From NCBI GenBank assembly GCA_947038745.1, contig CAMQXE010000085.1, positions 1 to 5,983 of the forward strand: a stretch of 5,983 nucleotides of DNA, in the 5' to 3' direction. Shown one piece after another: positions 1-5,223 of the stretch (the first letter of the stretch is position 1; each line of letters opens with the position of its first letter). The translations under genes were made by a program, and so were the position numbers. This DNA is from an uncultured Propionibacteriaceae bacterium (GTDB taxonomy: Bacteria > Actinomycetota > Actinomycetes > Propionibacteriales > Propionibacteriaceae). The notes under the pieces were generated by a model. It ran no database searches. It saw only the letters and a program-made list of their open reading frames with translations, and was not told the DNA's origin.

Positions 1-306
1 GCAGATGTCGTTGTGCTGCTCGGCTAGTACATAGTCAGGTACGAAGGGTTGGGTTTCCATCTGAACTTGGTGTTCGGGATCACGGCCTTTTAGGACAGCT
101 TGGACATTGGCATTGATGCCAGATTCCTGGAGCAGACGCGTGATTTCAGCATCAGAGTCGGCCAATAAGCTCATGAAAACTAAACGAGCTATCGGATCGA
201 TTTGTCGCAAAGCCCGCTCAACAGCCTGTAGTAGATCTTCATCGGCAACCAGGGTGGCCTCTAATAACTCCTCGCGGAGACTTTCAACATACGGCGTGAG
301 ATCCAT
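1..306 (-). CDS. HicB-like / ribbon-helix-helix-type small protein, N-terminal part (runs off left edge)
   Basis: Reading the minus strand from the ATG at 306-304 gives 102 codons with no stop to the window edge. The protein begins MDLTPYVESLREELLEAT, followed by amphipathic helical sequence (AVERALRQIDPIARLVFMSLLADSDAEITRLLQ), then VQAVLKGRDPEHQVQ at about residues 67-81. From memory of the family, this pattern (MDLTPYV start, helical segment, then a V-x-V-x-L-x-G-x-DP strand) is that of actinobacterial proteins annotated as HicB-family antitoxin-like. Those usually carry a ribbon-helix-helix DNA-binding segment at the C terminus, which would lie outside the window and is not seen here. The start is set by the conserved MDLTPYV. 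There is no purine-rich ribosome site before it, so translation may be leaderless. The gene is divergent from dcp and its start codon touches the repeat array at 306-357, which suggests autoregulation (inference). A true toxin partner is not visible. Family call fairly sure; function uncertain. Confidence 0.75.
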   Translation of the reverse strand, partial: MDLTPYVESLREELLEATLVADEDLLQAVERALRQIDPIARLVFMSLLADSDAEITRLLQESGINANVQAVLKGRDPEHQVQMETQPFVPDYVLAEQHNDIC

Positions 307-357
307 GACACTATGGTGACACCATAATGGTGTCATGTCAAGGTGGTTCTGGTGTCA
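306..357. promoter_or_regulatory. Array of four phased TGACAC(C/T)A boxes, probable operator
   Basis: Four 8-bp boxes lie between two divergent genes: TGACACTA at 306-313, TGACACCA at 317-324, and the inverted form TGGTGTCA at 328-335 and again at 350-357. Start-to-start distances are 11, 11 and 22 bp, about one, one and two helical turns, so all boxes face the same side of the DNA. The middle pair forms a perfect 19-bp inverted repeat, TGACACCATAATGGTGTCA (317-335, 9-bp arms around one base). An overlapping second one, TATGGTGACACCATA (312-326), has 7-bp arms. Such repetition is typical of an operator bound by a cooperative dimeric regulator. The divergent HicB-like protein is the obvious candidate regulator, but a MerR-, TetR- or GntR-type protein encoded elsewhere would fit as well. 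The repeats are seen directly; the regulator is inferred. Confidence 0.6.
310..341 (-). promoter_or_regulatory. Candidate promoter of the HicB-like gene with long spacer
   Basis: On the minus strand a perfect -35 consensus TTGACA lies at 341-336. The 19-bp perfect inverted repeat of the operator array (335-317) follows directly. The best -10-like hexamer after it is CATAGT (315-310, 4 of 6 consensus bases), giving a 20-bp spacer. A spacer this long, filled by a palindrome, resembles MerR-type promoters in which the regulator untwists the spacer. The weak point is that CATAGT ends only 3 bases before the ATG, closer than the usual 6-9 bases, so the true -10 or the transcription start may differ. 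Confidence 0.35.
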
Positions 358-360
358 GAA

Positions 361-372
361 TATGATGAGATC
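361..372 (+). promoter_or_regulatory. Candidate -10 element of dcp, leaderless transcript
   Basis: TATGAT (361-366, 5 of 6 consensus bases) ends six bases before the ATG at 373. This matches the actinobacterial pattern TANNNT, then 6-9 bases, then a start codon, in which transcription begins at the A of the ATG. No good ribosome-binding site precedes 373. No strong -35 is seen at 16-18 bp upstream (around 337-344). The last operator box (350-357) would fall between -35 and -10, a position where a bound protein could block dcp. Confidence 0.45.
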
Positions 373-2433
373 ATGACTAATCCGCTGCTTCTGCCGAGCC
401 CTTTGCCCTACGATCTCCCTGATTTTGCCAAGATTCGGTTTGAGCATTTTCAAGAGGCTCTTGACGCTGCGCTAGGGCAGCAGCGCGATAATGTTCAAGC
501 GATCATCGACGACCCGCATGAACCGACATTTGATAACACCATCGTGGCATTGGAACATTCTGGAGAATTGCTATCCAGCGTCGTCTCTACGTTCTATGCC
601 TACGTATCTTCGGACAACACCGAAGCGATCTTGGACCTCGAAAGCGAGTACACCCCGAAGTTCTCTGAGCTAGGTAACTTCATCAATCTATCCGCACCAC
701 TCTTTGCTCGTGTCAAGACTGTCTATGACACCCGGATTGAGCTAGGTCTGGTTGGGGAAGATCTTGCCTTGGCTGAGCGGATCTATGAGGAAATGAGCCT
801 CAGCGGTGCTGCGCTCAGTGATGATCAGCGGGCAAAACTTGGACAGCTAAATACGACGATTTCTAGTCTAGAAACTGAGTTCGGCAAACGCCTACTTAAT
901 GACACCAACGATTCTGCCGCAATTTTTGATACTGCTGAGCAGCTAGCCGGACTCTCAGCAGGAGAGATTGAAGCCTGTGCAAAGGCTGCTGAAGAACGCG
1001 GTCTGGCTGGTAAGTTCCTCGTGTCATTGATTTTGCCAACGGACCAGCCTTACCTTTCTCGGCTAGAGAACCGAGAATCTCGCCGCATGCTTTTGGCTGC
1101 TTCAATGTCGCGCGGTAACCGCGACAATGCCCATAACACCAATCAGATCGTCATTGATCTGGTCCGTACCAGGGCAGAGCGAGCCCAACTACTTGGCTAC
1201 CCGACGCATGCTCATGCTAACTGCGCTGACACCTCAGCAAAGACCCCGGAAGCAATCGAAGCTAAGGTCTACCCGATGGCGGCGCTGGCTCGTCGTAATG
1301 CGAAGGCAGAAGCTGCCCAGCTACAGGCTTTTGCGGACCGGTTGCAGAAAGAGAAGGGCCAGGAGTGCTTCACACTTGAAGCCCACGACTGGATGTATTA
1401 CTCCAGCTTGTTGCGTGCTGAGCTTTATAACATTGATGAAGCTGCTTTGCGTCCCTACTTCGAGTACGACAACGTCTTAATCAAGGGTGTGTTTTTCGCT
1501 GCTGAAAAGCTTTATGGGCTGACCTTTGTTGAGCGCCCAGAGCTCGTAGGCTACAACGCTGATTGCCGGATCTTTGAAGTCAAAGATGCCGATGGCAAAG
1601 GGCTTGCACTGTTCCTTCACGACGTTTATGCGCGCGATACCAAGCGCGGCGGAGCGTGGATGAATAATCTGGTGGAGCAGTCATTATGTAATGGCACAAA
1701 GCCGATGATTTGTAACAACCTCAATGTGCCTAAGCCAGCATCTGGTCCAACTTTATTGAGCCTTGACGATGTGCGCACCATGTTCCACGAGTTCGGTCAT
1801 GCGCTCCACGGTATGTTGTCCAACTGCAAGTACGCCCGGCTTTCAGGAACCAACGTATCTCGTGACTTTGTAGAGTTCCCAAGCCAAGTCAATGAGATGT
1901 GGGCTTCAGCTCCCGAGATCATGGCCAACTATGCCATCCACGTCGAGACTGGCGAGACGATTGATCCTGAGATCATCGCCAAGCTAGAGCAGTCGAGCAA
2001 GTTTAACCAGGGATATGAAACCTCAGCTTATCTGGCTGCAGCGCTCTTGGACCAGGAATGGCACAAGATCGGACCTGATGCAAAGATCGTGAGCGTTGCT
2101 GATTTCGAGCATAAAGCGCTTGTAGCTGTGGGACTTGATGACCAGCTAGTGCCCCCGCGCTATAAGTCTGCATATTTCAATCACACGTTCGGCGGCGGAT
2201 ATGACGCTGGCTATTATGCCTATATCTGGTCAGAGATCCTTGACGCAGATACTGTGGCGTGGTTTGGCGAAAATGGTGGACTAACGCGAGCCAATGGTGA
2301 CCATTTCCGGGAAGAATTGCTCTCGCGTGGGCGCAGCCGAGAACCAATGGATAGCTATCTGGCATTCCGTGGTCAAGAACCTGATATGAAACATCTCTTG
2401 GAACGTCGCGGGCTTGGCTCGCAGAATAATTAA
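373..2433 (+). CDS. dcp: M3 family zinc metallopeptidase, peptidyl-dipeptidase Dcp type
   Basis: 686-residue cytosolic oligopeptidase of the M3 (thimet oligopeptidase/Dcp) family, which degrades short peptides; Dcp enzymes remove dipeptides from the C terminus. The zinc motif HEFGH is at residues 472-476 (ligands H472 and H476, general base E473). The third ligand E501 sits 29 residues after H472 in LSGTNVSRDFVEFPSQ, the spacing expected for M3. The substrate-binding region FNHTFGGGYDAGYYAYIW contains H604 and a Tyr cluster at 610-617. The blocks RGGAWMNNLVEQS and DDVRTMFHEFGHALHG read much closer to E. coli Dcp than to oligopeptidase A. Length is normal (about 680), with no signal peptide or membrane segment. 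The start at 373 (MTNPLLLPSPLPY) is chosen because family members begin this way. A GTG at 343 would add ten residues that run through the likely -10 element. A hairpin terminator follows. Dcp versus another M3 subtype cannot be proved from sequence alone. Confidence 0.93.
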   Translation: MTNPLLLPSPLPYDLPDFAKIRFEHFQEALDAALGQQRDNVQAIIDDPHEPTFDNTIVALEHSGELLSSVVSTFYAYVSSDNTEAILDLESEYTPKFSELGNFINLSAPLFARVKTVYDTRIELGLVGEDLALAERIYEEMSLSGAALSDDQRAKLGQLNTTISSLETEFGKRLLNDTNDSAAIFDTAEQLAGLSAGEIEACAKAAEERGLAGKFLVSLILPTDQPYLSRLENRESRRMLLAASMSRGNRDNAHNTNQIVIDLVRTRAERAQLLGYPTHAHANCADTSAKTPEAIEAKVYPMAALARRNAKAEAAQLQAFADRLQKEKGQECFTLEAHDWMYYSSLLRAELYNIDEAALRPYFEYDNVLIKGVFFAAEKLYGLTFVERPELVGYNADCRIFEVKDADGKGLALFLHDVYARDTKRGGAWMNNLVEQSLCNGTKPMICNNLNVPKPASGPTLLSLDDVRTMFHEFGHALHGMLSNCKYARLSGTNVSRDFVEFPSQVNEMWASAPEIMANYAIHVETGETIDPEIIAKLEQSSKFNQGYETSAYLAAALLDQEWHKIGPDAKIVSVADFEHKALVAVGLDDQLVPPRYKSAYFNHTFGGGYDAGYYAYIWSEILDADTVAWFGENGGLTRANGDHFREELLSRGRSREPMDSYLAFRGQEPDMKHLLERRGLGSQNN

Positions 2434-2453
2434 ACTCTGCACCTTACAGTTCT

Positions 2454-2494
2454 ACGGTGGGTAGCTCACTTAATTTTAGGGGGCTACCCACCGT
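2454..2494 (+). terminator. Hairpin terminator after dcp
   Basis: Perfect 12-bp inverted repeat: ACGGTGGGTAGC (2454-2465) pairs with GCTACCCACCGT (2483-2494). The stem can extend two more pairs inward (one of them G-U), leaving a loop of about 13 bases. It begins 21 bases after the dcp stop. The following sequence (CTAGGTTTAGTT) has only a weak T tract, so this is either a U-poor terminator of the kind common in actinobacteria or an mRNA-stabilising hairpin. Confidence 0.65.
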
Positions 2495-2565
2495 CTAGGT
2501 TTAGTTCGCTAATGTGGTTCATGCTGGTCATAGGGGAATCAGCACTAGGTTTCTGAAAGACGGGG

Positions 2566-3582
2566 ATGATGCTGCACCGCCGGGGGAATAGCGCCAGGCT
2601 TGTTACCTTCGTTGTGCTGATCGTGGCACTGGTAATCAGCTTGGTGCTAGGTGCTGTGCGCATATTTGCACACCGATCGCCTCCTGCTACGTCGCGGTCA
2701 AGCGCTGCGACATCGCGTCCACACCGAGCACGAACAGTATCACCGACTACAGCTACCGGCGTTGGTCTAACAGGCGCAGAACTTCAACAACTACTTAACC
2801 GGCAGCTTGGTGCTGATGCTTCGCGAGTTTCTATCGCAATTCGTGATCGACGAAGTGGGATCGTCGTCCAAGCTGGAACTACTAAGGCTATGGTGACGGC
2901 GAGCATCATAAAAGTTGCGTTAGCAATCACTGTCGTAGAGCCGATTCTTAGTGAGGACGAGGAACTCGATAAGGCTACGGCACAACTTGTTGAAGCAATG
3001 ATTTGTTCTAGCGACAATGCGGCTACGCAAAAATTATTTGAACGAGTTGGGCCATATGGGCTTGCTCAGACATATCGCAAACTCAGGTTGAGTAGTACCT
3101 CACCAGCAGGTAGCTGGGGTATGTCAAAGATCACCAGCATGGATCAGCTCACCATCATTGACGCTCTAGTTACGCCAAATGAGGTCGTTGGGGTCAAAAC
3201 TCAGGACTACCTTCTTCACCTTATGGGAAATATTGATGCCGATCAGCGCTGGGGGATCAGTGCCGGTACTGGTGAGGACGCGGATGTGCTGCTCAAAAAT
3301 GGCTGGCTCCCACTTGCCGATATTGATTCAGAAGCTGAACCAGATAGTGATCAGTCGCCCATATCTCCGGTGAAGACTAAACCTAGTTCAGCATCAGCGC
3401 GAGAAGAAGAACTCAACGAGCGTTGGGTCGTGCACTCGTCGGGAATCGTAGTTGGGGATAGTCACAATTACGAAATCGTCATTATGACTCAAGATAACTC
3501 AACCTTTGAAGATGGTGTCGCTTTGGTTGAATCGGTCTCTCGCACGGTATATCTAGCGTTAGAACAGCCGCTCACTCGGTAG
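2566..3582 (+). CDS. Membrane-anchored serine hydrolase, class A beta-lactamase-like fold
   Basis: 338 residues. A short basic N terminus is followed by one hydrophobic segment (about residues 12-34), acting as an uncleaved signal or membrane anchor. A Ser/Thr/Arg/Pro-rich linker follows (36-65), so the catalytic domain should face outside. Motifs of the penicillin-recognising serine enzymes are present in order: SIIK at 113-116 (nucleophile S113, K116), SDN at 149-151, and KNG at 244-246 in place of KTG, followed by W-L-P as in actinobacterial LppW-like hydrolases. The stretch after SDN shows no clear ExxxN omega-loop motif, so active beta-lactamase function is doubtful; a cell-wall or other surface role is inferred. 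A low-complexity insertion separates KNGW from the WVVHSSG strand (see findings). Start: ATGs at 2566 and 2569 are both possible; GAAAGA at 2555-2560 is a weak ribosome site. The 3' end overlaps the convergent PP2C gene by 11 bp. Confidence 0.85.
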   Translation: MMLHRRGNSARLVTFVVLIVALVISLVLGAVRIFAHRSPPATSRSSAATSRPHRARTVSPTTATGVGLTGAELQQLLNRQLGADASRVSIAIRDRRSGIVVQAGTTKAMVTASIIKVALAITVVEPILSEDEELDKATAQLVEAMICSSDNAATQKLFERVGPYGLAQTYRKLRLSSTSPAGSWGMSKITSMDQLTIIDALVTPNEVVGVKTQDYLLHLMGNIDADQRWGISAGTGEDADVLLKNGWLPLADIDSEAEPDSDQSPISPVKTKPSSASAREEELNERWVVHSSGIVVGDSHNYEIVIMTQDNSTFEDGVALVESVSRTVYLALEQPLTR

Positions 3583-4381
3583 CATCTGAAAGCTGGGCTG
3601 CGGCACCAAGATATACCCGTTCATCAGACTGCTCACCGGCGCAAACATCACAGACAACAACCGAAACGTTGTCGCGGGTATCAAGACGATAAGCCTCAGC
3701 GATCAAAGCATCGGCGACTTTTTGTGGATCGCGCCCAGAGATCAATAGCCGTTGTATAACCTCAAGAGGTACATAGTCAGTGAGGCCATCAGAGGCGAGT
3801 AGCCAACGGTCACCAGGATTCGATAAATAGGTCAGAACAGTGACTTCTTCCGAATCTGTATTTTCTCCAGAAAGCGAACGAATTACCACGTTACGTAAGG
3901 GATGCTTCTTTGCCGCATCGGCAGCGATTTCACCATCATCGATGAGTTGCTGGACGAAGGAATCGTCATGAGACATTTGTGCAAACTCGCCACCGCTATA
4001 GAGATAAGCCCGGGAATCGCCGATATGGGCCATGCGAACGAAACCATCGCCAAGGAAGAGTCCCGTGAGAGTGGTCGCCATGCCATGAAGCTCTGGCTCA
4101 AAAATGGTGCGCTGGGCTAGATCAGCATTTGCCGCATGGATGATGTCGCGCAGGATCAACGTAGCTTCTGGTTCGCTACCATCGAGGAGCTGAAAGACTT
4201 GGGTCACAATGGTGGAAGAGGCAATATCGCCTCTGGGGCCGCCGCCTACACCGTCAGCTAGGAGAACCATCCGGTCTGAAGCAATGACGGAATCTTGATT
4301 ATCTTTGCGGTGCGGGCCGATTTCTGAGCGCGCACCCCACCACAGCTTGTGCTGTGGCCATAGCGACTCATCAGATGACAT
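3572..4381 (-). CDS. PP2C-family Ser/Thr protein phosphatase
   Basis: 269-residue phosphatase of the PPM/PP2C family, which uses two divalent metal ions to remove phosphate from Ser/Thr; in actinobacteria such enzymes oppose Pkn-type kinases. Motifs in order: RKDNQD at 25-30 (metal-associated D30; NQD where NED is more usual), ADGVGGG at 42-48 (D43, G44), MATTLTG at 101-107, GDSR at 121-124, SDGL at 197-200 (D198), and DNVS at 237-240 (D237). All expected metal ligands are present, so it should be active. There is no membrane segment, unlike PstP, so it is a soluble catalytic domain only. The C-terminal tail contains a CxxC pair (C244, C247) of unknown meaning. The N terminus is Trp-rich (LWPQHKLWW). 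No kinase is seen nearby. Start: ATG at 4381-4379, probably leaderless (see 4389-4394). It ends inside the serine hydrolase gene on the opposite strand. Confidence 0.92.
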   Translation of the reverse strand: MSSDESLWPQHKLWWGARSEIGPHRKDNQDSVIASDRMVLLADGVGGGPRGDIASSTIVTQVFQLLDGSEPEATLILRDIIHAANADLAQRTIFEPELHGMATTLTGLFLGDGFVRMAHIGDSRAYLYSGGEFAQMSHDDSFVQQLIDDGEIAADAAKKHPLRNVVIRSLSGENTDSEEVTVLTYLSNPGDRWLLASDGLTDYVPLEVIQRLLISGRDPQKVADALIAEAYRLDTRDNVSVVVCDVCAGEQSDERVYLGAAAQLSDATE

Positions 4382-4388
4382 GGAGATG

Positions 4389-4394
4389 ATTCTA
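4389..4394 (-). promoter_or_regulatory. Candidate -10 of the PP2C gene, leaderless
   Basis: On the minus strand TAGAAT (5 of 6 consensus bases, fits TANNNT) ends seven bases before the ATG at 4381. The bases between are CATCTCC, which holds no ribosome-binding site, so transcription starting at the ATG is the simplest reading. No clear -35 is found 17-18 bp upstream. Confidence 0.45.
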
Positions 4395-4402
4395 GGCGTA
4401 GA

Positions 4403-4422
4403 ACGGTAAATACACGGTATTT
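4403..4422. promoter_or_regulatory. Repeat in the divergent PP2C/SDR promoter region
   Basis: ACGGTA occurs twice, at 4403-4408 and 4414-4419, exactly 11 bp apart. AAATAC ACG GTATTT (4408-4422) is an inverted repeat with 6-bp arms. Both lie in the 71-bp gap between divergent genes, where an operator would be expected. TATTTT (4418-4423) could be a -10 for the SDR gene. The elements are short and could be chance. Confidence 0.25.
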
Positions 4423-4452
4423 TTGCCTGGCGGATATGGCAAAGTGGGCTTT

Positions 4453-5223
4453 ATGGATCTGGGAGTTGCGGGACGTACATATCTCATTACAGGGGCATCA
4501 GCAGGCTTAGGCTTTGCGACAGCACAACAGCTCGTTGCTGACGGGGCGCAGGTAGTGATCTGTTCTCGCGTCAAAGAACGAATCGAGAGCGCTGCTGAGG
4601 CATTAGGCACTGATCAGGCTATAGGTGTCGTTGCTGATCTTGGAGATGAAGCTGCGCCACAGCTCTTAATCGATACTGCGCTAGATCATTTTGGGCGGAT
4701 TGATGGGGCAGTGTTGTCTGTTGGCGGTCCAGTTGCAGGTTCGGTAACGGCCGTGACCGATGAGCAGTGGCGTAGCGCCTTTGACTCGGTTTTCTTAGGG
4801 CCGGTGAGAATGGCGCGGACACTGTGCCAGCTTGAGCGACCAGCCACAGCAGGAGAGCTTGCCGTGACCTTCGTCCTATCGACGTCGGTTCGCTCCCCAA
4901 TTTTGCCGCTGGGGATTTCCAATGGTCTACGTCCTGGATTGGGCGGCGTCGTGAAGGCCTTGGCCGATGAGCACGCTGGGCGCGGTATTCGCGTCAATGC
5001 AGTTTTGCCAGGGCGTATTGAGACTGACCGGATTAAGGAAATAGAAGAAGCCAGTGGTGATGCTGAGCAGGCTCGCGCTGAAGCACTACGAGCTATTCCG
5101 ATGGGTCGGATCGGGCAGCCAGCAGAGTTTGGCAAGGTAGCCGCGTTCTTGACTTCCCCGGCGGCTAGCTACATCACCGGTACTGCACTGGCCATCGATG
5201 GTGGGGCGACTCGTTCGATCTAA
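4453..5223 (+). CDS. Short-chain dehydrogenase/reductase-like protein with altered active site
   Basis: 256-residue SDR-fold protein. The nucleotide-binding motif TGASAGLG is at 13-20, a cofactor-region Asp at D62 (ADLGD), the C-terminal RGIRVNAVLPGRIETDR at 177-193, and the usual ending YITGTALAIDGGA at 240-252. The NNAG motif is replaced by SVGG (89-92). In an ungapped alignment with FabG, the catalytic Ser is kept (S143) but the YxxxK motif reads SNGLR (156-160): Tyr to Ser and Lys to Arg. From memory, the same SNGLRPGL block occurs in an actinobacterial SDR subgroup beginning MDLG, so this looks like a family feature, not a mutation. Its substrate is unknown, and classical NAD(P)H-dependent carbonyl reduction cannot be assumed; database names such as 3-oxoacyl-ACP reductase would be over-calls. 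Start: ATG at 4453 gives the family's MDLG start; a TTG at 4423 would add ten residues. It overlaps the convergent DUF445 gene by 4 bp. Confidence 0.88.
   Translation: MDLGVAGRTYLITGASAGLGFATAQQLVADGAQVVICSRVKERIESAAEALGTDQAIGVVADLGDEAAPQLLIDTALDHFGRIDGAVLSVGGPVAGSVTAVTDEQWRSAFDSVFLGPVRMARTLCQLERPATAGELAVTFVLSTSVRSPILPLGISNGLRPGLGGVVKALADEHAGRGIRVNAVLPGRIETDRIKEIEEASGDAEQARAEALRAIPMGRIGQPAEFGKVAAFLTSPAASYITGTALAIDGGATRSI

Noticed and set aside
107..319. 70-residue open frame on the plus strand
   Set aside because: It lies antisense to the HicB-like coding region, has a Ser/Arg-rich composition typical of a shadow frame, and matches no family I know.
343..372. GTG at 343 as the start of dcp
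   Set aside because: It adds ten residues not seen in the family, has no spaced ribosome site, and would put the likely -10 element inside the gene.
1106..1126. Palindrome around CGCGGTAACCGCG inside dcp
   Set aside because: It sits in the middle of conserved coding sequence (MSRGNRDN) with no gene boundary near, so codon choice explains it well enough.
2495..2552. CTAGGTTT repeated at 2495 and 2545
   Set aside because: Eight bases, 50 bp apart with no wider symmetry; easily chance in an AT-richer spacer.
2566..3582. Antibiotic-resistance beta-lactamase
   Set aside because: KNG replaces KTG and the omega-loop Glu motif is not recognisable; the protein fits chromosomal actinobacterial serine hydrolases better.
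4340..4357. Hairpin CCACAGC-TTGT-GCTGTGG near the start of the PP2C gene
   Set aside because: It is coding sequence for PQHKLW; a role in translation is possible, but a single 7-bp stem is weak evidence.
4423..4452. TTG at 4423 as the SDR start
   Set aside because: The family begins MDLG, which is coded from the ATG at 4453; the extra residues look like translated promoter DNA.
4686..5135. 149-residue minus-strand open frame
   Set aside because: It is fully antisense to the SDR gene, whose motifs are unmistakable; its Ser/Pro/Arg-rich content is typical of an antisense shadow.
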